Assembly (NCBI RefSeq): GCF_036588685.1
Contig: NC_086375.1
Span: 36,416,566 to 36,480,565, forward strand
DNA: 64,000 bases
Reading direction: 5' to 3'
Source: Mytilus trossulus
Lineage: Eukaryota > Mollusca > Bivalvia > Mytilida > Mytilidae
Part shown: positions 10,060-21,000 of the stretch, piece by piece
Position numbering within the stretch: position 1 is the stretch's first letter
Layout: each line of letters opens with the position of its first letter
The notes under the pieces: generated by a model
Seen by the model: the letters and a program-made list of their open reading frames with translations, nothing else
The model's database searches: none
Told to the model about the DNA's origin: nothing
Translations under genes and position numbers: made by a program

Positions 10060-11880
10060 GTTTATGGCGTCTTTACATTTTCCTTTTCATTGGTTGTTAG
10101 AGGCTTTGAACTAGTAACTGTGAGTACTCTCAGATCTGTATCTAGTGTCTTTTTGTTGTTGGGATGTTCAAGTACCCGTCCACGTCCACTTGTATTTTTA
10201 TCCATCTGATGAGTTAAGCCATTTTCAACTGATTTTTATCGTTCGTTCTTATGTTGTACTTTTATACCACTGTTATGGCAAGCCGTTCTCGTCAAAACTA
10301 TGTTTAAACCATTTTTCGAGAAATTTACACACTGAGAATTACAAAAAAACACACTGAGATTTAAAATCTTCAAAACACACACTGAGAATTAAAAATTACA
10401 CACTGAGAATTAAAAATTACACACTGAGATTTCATAAAGACGCACTGAGATTACAAAAATGAAAAACACACACTGAGAATTGAAAATTACACACTGAGAT
10501 TTCAAAAAGACACACTGAGAATAAATAAACTGAAAAACACACACTGAGAATTATTAATTACACACTGAGATTTCAAAAATACACACTGAGATTAATATGC
10601 AAATTACTAATGAATATTCATGAGATGAATAATTCAACAGATTAATATCTTGGTCTCAAAAACTCTTGTCATTATAGTGAAATGCGATTCCTTCAACCAA
10701 TTAACATTCGTAATAAATTTCATGACTTAACATCGCTCATATTCACAAGTTTGTTGCCTATAATTCATATCATTACTACCAGTGTATCGGGACTTTAAAC
10801 CGTTTTAGCATGGGTCCCTTTTAAAAAGTCTTCCAACTGTTACCCTGATTTCGCAAGTTAATCTTTTATATTTTTGTTACGTTTATATGCTATTATAGAC
10901 ACTTGAGTAAAAACTTCACTGCATTATTTGTTGTTCAGTGCAAATTGTTCCAAGTTTTCTTATAATTTTAATATAAAGTTTTCACCATTTGGTATAAATA
11001 TTTTGTAATAAGAATAAGCGGGTATTTTTCTTGTCCTTGTATTTCTAAAGTTTTTTTATGAATAATTTTGAACCAAATCGAAGGACTAACGAGTTCTGTC
11101 CCCTAGTTGCTTTAAGCTTGTAATAGATTCAGATTAAGTATGCTAATTAGATATGTGCGCATAAAAAGTGCGCACAAATCTCAGTGTGTCATTTTAAATT
11201 CTCAGTGTGTAATTTCAAATTCTCAGTGTGTGTTTTCAATTTATTTATTCTCAGTGTGTCTTTTTGAAATCTCAGTGTGTTATTTTCAATTCTCAGTGTG
11301 TAATTTTCAATTCTCAGTGTGTAATTTTCAATTCTCAGTGTGTGTTTTTCATTTTTGTAATCTCAGTGCGTCGTTATGAAATCTCAGTGTGTAATTTTTA
11401 ATTCTCAGTGTGTGTTTTGAAGTTTTTAAATCTCAGTTGGGTTTTTATAATTCTCAGTGTGTAAATTTCTCGAAAAATGGTTTAAACATAGTTTTGACGA
11501 GAACGGCTTGCCATACACTGTCCCAGTTTAGAGGGATGGTTGGGATCTCGCTAACATTTTAACCCCGCCAAGTTTTGTATGTATGTGCCTATTCCAAGTG
11601 ATCAGGAGCCTGTAAATCAGTGGTTGTTATTTGTTTATGTGTTCCAGTACATATTTGTTTCTCGTTCATTTTATAACATAAATAAGGTCGTTAGTTTTCT
11701 CTTTTAAAATTATTTATATTGTCATTTCGGGGCCTTTTATAGCTGACTACGCGGTATGGACTTTTTTCAATGTTGAAGGCCGTATAGTGACCTATAGTTG
11801 TTAATTTCAGTGTTATTTTGATCTTTTATGGAGAGTTGTCCCATTGGCAATCACACCATATTTTCTTTCTTTATATTTTC
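10060..11880 (+). repeat. Long dispersed bivalve repeat split by a foldback element
   Basis: The left part, about 10060-10273, includes agtgtctttttgttgttggg and gttcgttcttatgttgtac. The right part, 11516 to about 11880, resumes with cccagtttagagggatggtt and runs through SINE-like family A at 11738-11875. The two halves read as one repeat once 10274-11515 is removed and one copy of CACTGT is collapsed. The rejoined order matches what I know of this repeat elsewhere in bivalves; that comparison is from memory. Confidence 0.7.
10274..11515. mobile_element. Foldback element with minisatellite-bearing inverted arms
   Basis: The left end TATGGCAAGCCGTTCTCGTC is mirrored exactly at the right end. 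The inverted match continues without a break for at least 60 bp. Each arm then holds a tandem array built on CACACTGAGA followed by a variable AT-rich spacer, about 12 units on the left and 13 on the right in opposite orientation. Unit order agrees between arms except for local gains and losses. The core at about 10600-11150 is AT-rich and non-coding. CACTGT flanks both ends (10268-10273 and 11516-11521). There is no transposase, so mobility would need an enzyme from elsewhere. The superfamily cannot be fixed from a 6-bp duplication. Confidence 0.85.
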
Positions 11881-11939
11881 AGAAAAATGTAAAATGTATT
11901 CCTTTTTTCAATATTATTTTAACTTAAAAAGTTAAATGA

Positions 11940-12260
11940 TAGATAAAAATCAAGATTTCAGTAACCAAGAGGACCCTCTAACACAGTAGGAAAGTATTGA
12001 GTTTAAATTTCATGCATGGGCCAAAATATAGGGAAAAGAAAAAGCACAAAAATACTGAACTCCGAGAAAAATTCAAAACTAAAAGTCCCTTATCAAATGG
12101 CAAAGTCAAAAGCTCAAACACATCAATAGAATGCATGGATAACAACTGTCATATTCCGCATTTGGAACAGACATTTTCTTATGTAGACAATGGTGGATTA
12201 AACCTGGTTTTATAGCCACATAAACCTCTTTCTTGTATGACATTGGCATTTGTACTATTA
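11940..12260 (+). repeat. Dispersed repeat fragment
   Basis: An AT-rich block containing an open frame at 11997-12215 looks like a degenerate dispersed repeat. Related wording (associated with tataaaacc-type and tcatacaagt-type blocks) appears near 37200-37330 and 40910-41190. The frame has no protein-family features. Confidence 0.45.
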
Positions 12261-13057
12261 ATTAAAAATAGTCATGTTTTTTATATTTTACAATCATAAG
12301 GGTCGTTTTCGGTTCCCGAGGGTCTCGACTAGTGCCATTTATTTCTGTAATTCTTTAATATTTTAGATCATTTTCCCCTTTTAGTTATACTATTTGTCCA
12401 ATGTTATCTATTCTTTATCTATTCTTTTTATAATAAATAGAACTTCACTAATATTTATTCTCTATTCTTTAATTTATCAATTTTTCTCTTTCATTGATAT
12501 TTTTTGCAAATTATTCTTTATGCTGTAAACTCTCCTCCTTAAAAAAGGTGGTTCCATGCCCCAAATACCTGCGATGCAAATATGACTTATGGTAACTGGC
12601 CAAGTCAGCCTTTTCCCGCCAAAAAAGATCTTTAGCTTATGTTGTTCCTAACCCAATGTTCTTCTTTACTTATAACATTAACTCTAAATTCAATTATTTC
12701 GGTATTGTCCGTTTCTCTGTTAAGCACTTGGCAATATTGAGTAATAAAGAACAAAGACTGGTCGGCTCGGAAGAATGGAATAATGTGTCTGAGTAAAATG
12801 AAATGTCTTCCGGTGGACTGTCAACTAGTGAACTTGCGTGTTCTAGTACAAAACAGGTTAAATATTCATATTTCATTACATGTTCTCGCCCTGAATATAT
12901 TATTTGCTACTGTATGTTATAATCATCCATCAATAGTCATCATCTTTTTTGAATTTGTGTGGCACCGCTTGGTTTTCTCTTAATTAGATGGTTACTATAT
13001 TTCAAAGGGATTGGCGAGTTTTTAAAGTCGACAAACCACTGTTACCGTTTATTTAAT
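12261..13057. other. Non-coding; nothing recognised
   Basis: Low-complexity T-rich DNA with short chance frames on both strands, for example 12694-12876 minus and 12783-12983 plus. I see no exon signals that fit the neighbouring genes. Confidence 0.5.
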
Positions 13058-13209
13058 ATTAAAGGAATGTCTGTAATATTTTTTCTGTCTATTCGAAATA
13101 ACATAAACAATTTGGTCTGAATAACGCGCGTAGCGGGTTATATAACAGTGTGCACTACATTTTTATGTTTTTCGAATAGACAGAACACATATTACAGTCA
13201 TTTCTTAAA
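13058..13209. mobile_element. Short hairpin MITE
   Basis: The left arm ctgtctattcgaaa at about 13085-13098 is mirrored by tttcgaatagacag at about 13170-13183. Outside these the arms continue as ctgtaatat and atattacag. In total about 38 bp of imperfect inverted repeat surrounds a core with its own small hairpin (taacgcgcgtagcgggtta). There is no clear target duplication beyond TA-rich flanks. Confidence 0.6.
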
Positions 13210-13693
13210 ATGTAATTCTTAATTCCATTTTAAACCGTAGAAAACCATGAAAAAACGTCGATGACGTCACGGTCACATGACTAAATTATGTCTATGGGCT
13301 GATAACAAATTAACGTCAGCCAATCAGAAGACAAAAAAAAATAATTATATTCAATCAAATACTTTTATTCTTTTATAGATAATTATTTATTTAAACTATG
13401 CATCAGATGAATTCTAGATTCTCAGACCACAACTACATGTTCTATTTGTCTCGGAAAACACTCCCGTTTTTATTTTGATTTATAATCGCATAACTTTTGT
13501 GGTTTGAAAATTATGTCTAACACTTTACGAACTGTTACAGTTTTTATATAACCTTTACAATGTATAAATCTTTTGAAAAAAAAACATTAATTCAGTTTTA
13601 TAAGAGTAGAACAGTAAGACGGACATCCTCCGTTTCTTGATAATATTATATTTCGAATACATAATGATCCCCATAGAAAAAAAGAAAAAAAGA

Positions 13694-14125
13694 ACTGAAA
13701 CAGTTTATGGGGTTCGTGTTGCTTATTCTTTAGTTTTCTATGTTGTGTCATGTGTTCTATTGTTTGTCTGTTTGTTTATTTTCTATTTATGAGTTTGATT
13801 GTTCCTCTGGTATCTTTCGTCCCTCTTTTATGTCCTGTAATTGACCCTGTGTTACTTTACACTTATGCTCTTTCATTTGTATTTAACTGATAAACAGCAT
13901 CATTTAGTGGCTACAGTCTAGAAAAAAACCAATGGTCGTGTCATTAGAAGTAGAACTATAAAAGAGGGACGAAAAAGACGAATGGGGCAGTCAAACTCAT
14001 AAATCCAAAACAAACTGACAACGCCATGGCTAAAAATGAAAAAGACAAACAGAAAAAAAATAGTACACATGACACAACATAGAAAACTTAAGAATAAACA
14101 ACACGAACCCCACCAAAAACTAGGG
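13694..14125. repeat. Inverted pair of one dispersed repeat
   Basis: The segment at 13694-13831 contains ctatgttgtgtcatgtgttc, and 13961-14125 contains its reverse-complement kin (cacatgacacaacatag). Both also carry the ggttcgtgttg/caacacgaacc and gtccctcttttat/ataaaagagggac blocks. They are two copies head to head with about 130 bp between. Single copies occur at about 35345-35560 (plus) and 40630-40710 (minus). The sequence after 14125 up to about 14560 is a further repeat-like block. Confidence 0.65.
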
Positions 14126-14559
14126 GTGATCTCAGGTGCTCCGAAAGGGTAAGCAGATCCTGCTCCACATGTGGCACCCGTCGTGTTGCTTATGTGATTA
14201 CAAATCCGGTAAATAGTCTAATTCGGTAGGTCACATTCATGAAAGGGAAGGGGATTGTAGTTACGACGTAAGGAATATATCCGATATCATTTGTGAAACG
14301 GTTATTCCATAACGGTCAACCAACTCGTGATGGCGTCCGTAAAATTAACGAAGGGATGTTTTAGCTTCACCATTTGGAACTCTTGGTTGAATAGCTTCAT
14401 TGTGAGCAGCAAATCTGTATCAAGAAAATCATGATGGGAAATGCAAGCACGGGAATATCTTATCAATTGGGAGATATATAATCCCGTATGCAGGTGCTGC
14501 TGGAATGTTGTTACTTAGAAATGGAAAGTTCACAATTGGAAAGCTGAATTCATCTCTTT

Positions 14560-16610
14560 ATAAAAGTTGTGCTGATGAATAATAAATTAAAAAAAATATT
14601 GCTATGCAAACGTTTAATACTCAACAATAAACTGACTAAATATAAATCTAAACAAATCAGCAGTAAAAAATTTCAAGAACGACTTTTCATTCATTCACAT
14701 ATGCAAGCCATAATGATCTCTTGACTACATGCGTTTAATCAATTCCCTTTTTCTTCCTCTGCTTTCGTCTTTTGTAACATATTATTTCTTCCTTTCTCAT
14801 GTCTATATATATGCATTATCCTGATCCCTTATCAAGTCGAACAGTTTTATCGAAGATACTTCAACGTAGATACTTAACGTCTGCATTAAGCGTGCAATTG
14901 ACCAACCTGCCTTATATATAATTATACATATCAACATTCTTACTTTCGGTCAACATGGCCAATGAAAATCACAACCAAGATGCATATTGTTTTGAAACAA
15001 AATTCAAATCTTAAATTTCAGTCTTGTATTGCTTATGTTCTTATCAAAACAAAAGTTTCGAAGATCAAAAATGTAGAATGTTTGAAATCATAACATTGAA
15101 ATTTTTATGATTTCAGATATTCAACCACATCCCTATCTTAAATTACCTTGTAAAAAATGTTTGGAACAATCAAAATGGTTTAAAGAAGGTTGCAATTCAA
15201 ACAAAAATCATTTAATTGAAGTGTATCTCATGTTTCAGATTGTAGTGTCGTCATTTGATCTATCAGACAGCACACATCTTCATATTTAGAACACAATCAA
15301 TGGACTTACATCGTTTTTTCTAAGATTTTAATAAGTTAGCTTCACAATAAGGTAGGCATTTGCAAATGCGAGTTCGAAAGAGAGAAAAAAGTTAACTTTA
15401 AACTTACAGCCAACGCATTTGATAATTAATTATTTTGATTTAAATGTAGGAATTAAAATAAATCAAACAAAGCACGTGGATATCTTTAGCAACATTACTT
15501 TTTCAAACTTAGTCCTCTGCAAAACGGTAAAAGTTTCCATCTACCCTAGAAGGATGTAAAAAAAAAACCAAGTTATATGTTAAAAGCAAAATTAATTCAA
15601 GACAACCGTATTGTGAAACTAATTTGAAAACAATGAAGTCAAATGTTTTACTATTTTCATTTGACATATTTATTTGTACAAAAGTACAACACTTTTGGTC
15701 GAAAACGATAAACACAATGTACATTGTTTGAAAACCAAGTTATATTTGGAGAATGTAGAAAACTCTGGTATATGTGACACCATTTGGAATTTCAAAAACA
15801 TTTACCATTTTCATTTAATTTTAGAACGGCGAAAAGCACCTTGGTTTTCAATTAATTGACTTCATATTCAAATCACAATAATAAAATCAATATAAAACAA
15901 CTTTTTAAACCTTTCAGAAAGATAAAAGAAGAAAAGTAATTTACTATTTGACTATTAAAGTTACCCAAAGATCTAACTTGAGCAATCAGGCTGATGTGTC
16001 TAGTAGTCAGGAATTTAACGACATTTCCCATTGCAAGGTTTCACAAACTTTGATTGTCAAAATTTCAATATATTCTTAGATTTGAGACATGTCCTTGGTA
16101 AACATTTTTGAAAGTCCTAATACATAAAATCTCATCTTTAGTAGTTTTGATTTAGTATTTTTTTTAAGATGCATTTCTGCATTCCTAACTTGAAAACATG
16201 ATATGACCACATATTTCAAATATAGGTAGGTCATTTTTTTATGCATAACTCGACAGTCTTTTAATAAGTCAAATATCTATATTTTTTAAGTTTCTGAAAG
16301 GTTTATGAATAAAATTCATAATCATAGTCCGTTTCCATATCGAAGGTCGGTTTTCATTCAACATCAGAAAAATGTGTCGTTACTGCTTCTATTTAAAAAT
16401 ACAGTAGAATCCCAGAACAAACCAATATCACTGTAGATATCCAACTTGATGACAGTCTTTCCGAATAATTACCCTTACCTTGAATAAACAAAAAAATATA
16501 TTCTATAAAGTTATGCATCTATGATATTGACATATGTTATTTATATAATGCTTTCTGATCTTTTATATAGATAATACGATAATACCGTTAATTTTCCTGT
16601 TTGATTGGTT
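14560..16610. other. Non-coding; possible site of a missing terminal exon
   Basis: No coding exon is supported. A strong minus-strand acceptor, a T-run then cttctag, lies at about 15541-15560. In the phase required by the upstream gene it would stop at once, so I did not assign it as the last exon of the mesothelin-like gene. Confidence 0.4.
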
Positions 16611-16619
16611 TATTCTAGT

Positions 16620-16785
16620 CAATTTTGGGCCTTTTATAGCTTGCTGTTCAGTGTGAGCCATGGCTCCGTGCTGAAGACCGTACTTTTCAGCTGTTAGAAC
16701 TTATGGTTAACTTATACAAATTGTGAATTGGATGGAGAATTATCTCATTGGCACTCGTACCACATCTTATATCTATGCATATATA
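16620..16785 (+). repeat. SINE-like dispersed repeat, family B
   Basis: Contains gccttttatagcttgctgtt, gtgtgagccatggctccgtg and atggagaattatctcattgg. A reverse copy at 37567-37700 shares the same blocks in the same order. Related to but distinct from family A, which shares the cattggca...accacat 3' end. Confidence 0.65.
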
Positions 16786-16989
16786 TTCATATCTATTTAT
16801 AATACTTCATCATAATTTGTAGTAATAATCAGTAATGTACATCATAAGATTTATACTGAGTAATTAATAAGGTTTCAATTAATTGGCGAGTGGTAAATTA
16901 GATTAAATTAATTTTACTTAAATAGTTATCAAGGTACCAGGATTTCAATTTAATACGCAAAAGTTTTGTAACATGAAATTTATAAAAAT

Positions 16990-17290
16990 TACCATATAAT
17001 TGATATTCATGTCAATACTTAAGTGCTAACTACTTGGCCGGTGATACCCTTGGTGACGAAACATCCAGCAGCAGTAAAACGTTTACATGCACTAAAAGCA
17101 ATACCATTTTCTACATTTGAAAATGCTTGTACAAAGTCAGGAATATGACAGTTCTTGTCCATTCATTTTTTATGCGTTTTGTTATTTGATTTTGCCATGT
17201 GATTATATATATATCTGCACTTTCCGAATTGATTTTCCTCTAAGTTCAGTATTTTTGTGATTTTACTTTCTGCTCTGTGAAGATTGCTTT
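16990..17290 (+). repeat. Dispersed repeat sharing blocks with 37200-37420 and 41110-41320
   Basis: The three segments share aaatgcttg (or a variant), ggaatatgacagtt, a tttgatgtgttt-like block and agtatttttgtgattttac in the same order. This is a degenerate bivalve repeat with no coding content. Confidence 0.6.
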
Positions 17291-17970
17291 TAAGATTCAG
17301 ACATAAGCTAACATTGATTTTTGTATTAAACCATGCTGTGTTTACAGCAGCTCATTATAAAGTTAAAATAAAACCCACCAGTTGCATCATGTAAGTACCT
17401 ATACGCAACAACCGGTGTAGTACTTATAATTTTTTATATGATAGTAATACACGGCACTTATGTGTAACCCTTGAGCGTTTCTTTGATTAAGGGATTATTT
17501 TACAGAGATTCAAGAATGTGTTCATAGTACACGGATTCTTACCCTGTACTATCACTTTCTAATTGGAATAAATAAAGGCGACAGTGGTTTACCACCCTTA
17601 TCGTTCTATTGATTGACTGAATTTGCGTTTTAAGCATGTTGTCTATCTTGAAAACAATACTTAGTTTCAAGATTATTAAATGATATATCTTAAATAGATT
17701 GGGTGATATTTTCAATTGAAACAATTAAGTATAATTATTTAAGGGAGCAGTAACCTTTTAACTTCAAGGCAAATATGTTTTTTTTCTCGCGCTAAGCCTT
17801 AGGTTCAACAATTATTACACATCATGTTTTTCGACGCTTTCAATCAAATTGTTTTTTAAACGGTATGAAGGAAACCAGGATTTAGAATATTTTATTTTGT
17901 CATCTGCTTTGACCGCATTATTATTTCATCAAATTGGGATCAGAATATTTTTTTAGGAAAAAAACATGAA

Positions 17971-17986
17971 CCCCCCCCCCCCCCCC
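17971..17986. repeat. Poly-C tract, 16 bp
   Basis: An uninterrupted C16 run followed by ttaacccccttgc. Likely length-polymorphic and error-prone in assembly. Confidence 0.9.
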
Positions 17987-18093
17987 TTAACCCCCTTGCA
18001 GTTAGTTGTTTATTTCCTAAAGCTTTACTAGTAACATTGAGAAAAAAATGGTGTAATTATAACATACAAGATACATTTAATGTCGGAACTTAC

Positions 18094-21000
18094 CGAAACT
18101 GCCGGCATAATTGCTTCCACCTTGATTTTGAGATGCTTGAATGCCAGCATCAACTGTTGATGCGATACGAGCTAGAACAGATAATTGGTCAGGGTTTAAA
18201 GCTTCTAACTGAGAGGTAGTTGTAGACTGGGCTTGGCTTGAAGAGAAAAATCCTAGTTGTTCTTTAGAAAATTTCTGTAAGATATTTAGATAAAACATTA
18301 TCATGATATGTAACTATAATATTGCAAGTAAAACACTTTATGGATAATTGTATTTTCGAAAAAAATAAAATGGAATTTGATTCTTCATGAATTGAACGTT
18401 TTTTCGTGACATTTACTTTTTGGACCTTTTGGATTATAGCTCTTCATCTTTTATATCAGCTTTGGATTTCAAATATTTTGGCCACGAGCATCACTGAAGA
18501 GACATGTATTGTCGAAATGCGCATCTGGTGCAAGAAAATTGGTACCGTTAATTTTATTACATCCTCTTTGATTAAGTTTTTCTGTTTGCTGTCCAACTAT
18601 CAATTTGATTGAGCCACAATATATGAAACATTCGACACAGCATAGAAAGATAATATGAAATATCTAAACAGCTGCTGTGAATTCAGGCTTATTATTTTCT
18701 GATCGCATGGTATCTTTTTAAACGAACAAACGTTTATACAATGTACCTCCATTGTTGGTTATCGAAGGTATTACTTTCTGTATTTTTTGTTTGAAGAAAT
18801 ATGTTTAAAACAAACCTCAAAAGTAGACGTTGGAATATATGTGATGTGATCTGGATTGATGCTATCAATGTGATCCTCAGAAAGCTTTCGAATATCCTCT
18901 GCTTTAAGGCCACCTGTTAAAAGCCAATATCTTTTTGAATATAAAGGCAACTCCATGATGATTCGTTTTTCTCTAGATTACCTCACATCATGACCCGATT
19001 TTGGTCAAATATACGATGAAAAAAAAAACATTTGTTAAATTTTAAAGCGAAAGCATAACAATAAATATGGTCATGTAGGTCAACTTTGCGTATGCAGTTT
19101 AATACATTCAAAAATATGAATTGATAAATACTGTTGATACAAACGAAAAGAGGATGTTGATTGAAATGAATTTCGAGATCAAGTGTGCCTGAATCGCGTG
19201 CATTACAAAAATGACCAATTTTTGTCGTATCTTCTTATTTTAAATCAAGTTCACTGAACAAATGTACGCAGACATTAATGATTTGAACATTCATTTAAAG
19301 CAAACATAATGTTGTTAAGAACTTTTATAGTATTAAAGCTAATTGTTAATAGCTTGAATTAATAATTTTGTATGAATAACACCTCCACGCAATGTAAATA
19401 TAAAATATGTATCTCTTATCATTGAGAAAATATGTTGGTTTTTTTTTGCTTTTTTGTTTTTGTTTTTGTCTGTTTGTTTGTTTAATTTTTGTATTTGTAT
19501 CTGTATTTTGTAAATGTCGGCTGGTATCATTTCTGTATAGGAATTTACACCAATAAAATTATTTGATTTGATTTGATTTGATTTAAAATACCTATATATT
19601 TCACTTTCAAAGTTGAGAACTTGTTGTTTGCTTTTAAATACTGTTTCTAACTGTTCAGATGAACAGAGAGAAAAACAAATAAGGCTTATGTGACATTTGA
19701 CGGTTAAATAAAATAAAACACTGAAATAAACAATGCAATGACATAAAGGAACACGGATGATGTCTTGGAGTATGAATAAAATCAAAAATATTATTTTTTT
19801 TTTATTAATTGCATAGTTATTTTAATTTATGATCGAAGGACACAGACGGGGTACATTAACACTCATGAGATCAAGAATGTGTCCCTAGTACACGGATGCC
19901 CCATCCGCACTATAATTTTCTATGTTCAGTAGACCGTGAAACTTGTGTTAAAACTCTAATTTAGCATTACAATTATACAGATCATATCATAGGGAACATA
20001 TGTAATAAGTTTTAAATTGATTGGACTTTTTCCTCAAAAACAACCTCGACCAAAATCTTTAACCTGAAGCGGGACAGACGAACTAACGGACAGACGGACA
20101 CACAGAACAGAAAAACGTAATGCCCAGTAATGGGGCATACATATCTTATAGATTCGTTCATTAATATTTCATAGAGGAATAAATGTAAAATATACCAATA
20201 ACAGTGCCAACTCTCTGAATGGTAGACGTATCCCAGGTCGATACATCATCACCAAATGCTAGTTTGGCAAGTTTAGCCCACTCAATAAATTGTAGTTCAT
20301 TACAGCTTGTTACTTGTCCTATAGCTTCTGACGCATTTCTGAAAATATGATCGACCGAATAAGCATATGATTAAACTGTGTGATATTTATTCTGAAGTTA
20401 GAGCAGTAATAGTATGAAACAACATCAAGGCATACTCAGGTATTTTTTCAAGTATATTTTAAAAGTTCTTTTCTTGTTAACCTTCCTCATTAAAAAGGTA
20501 TTGTAAAAATATATAACGGACGGATACAAAACACTGCAACATGACAAGGTGACCTTTGTCTGTAAGAGAGAGAGTTTAATTCATTTCATATATATAAATC
20601 AGAATGAGTCATCAGTTCACATTCGACAATTGATAGTAATATGAAGGATAGATGGTATTCGAAATATCGATTGCTTTGTATATTTATTATTTAATACTTA
20701 TCTTACACTTCTTAATTGGATTCTTATAAGACGTATTATAATCTATGAATTTTATTAATACATTAATATTCAATGAATTATGTCAGGACCAAAACCAACA
20801 AAAAATCATTCGAAACCAGTCGAAATATTGTCATATCATATTCATTTGAATACAAGAGATTAAAATGAAATTCAAAATGAAAAAAAATTAGTTATGTCGA
20901 GACCTTTTAGGATTCATCACAACCAACTATGGCCGTACCTACACCACAAATTACTCCCTGATTACAGATAAATCAGTGAATATGGAATAGTTTAAGAGCC

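Noticed and set aside
11140..11379. Open frame with repeated SQCV-type residues
   Set aside because: It is a translation of the foldback element's right arm array.
10320..11475. Regular CACACTGAGA units with short spacers, superficially CRISPR-like
   Set aside because: Spacers are AT-rich variants of each other, the arrays are inverted copies in a eukaryotic foldback element, and no cas-like gene is present.
15509..15724. Candidate terminal exon (hydrophobic minus-strand frame, strong acceptor at about 15541-15560)
   Set aside because: In the phase demanded by exon 23 the acceptor leads straight to a stop, and the hydrophobic stretch lies upstream of the acceptor.
16280..16305. Second candidate acceptor for the terminal exon
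   Set aside because: In the required phase it gives a stop after two codons, with no GPI-like or other meaningful tail.
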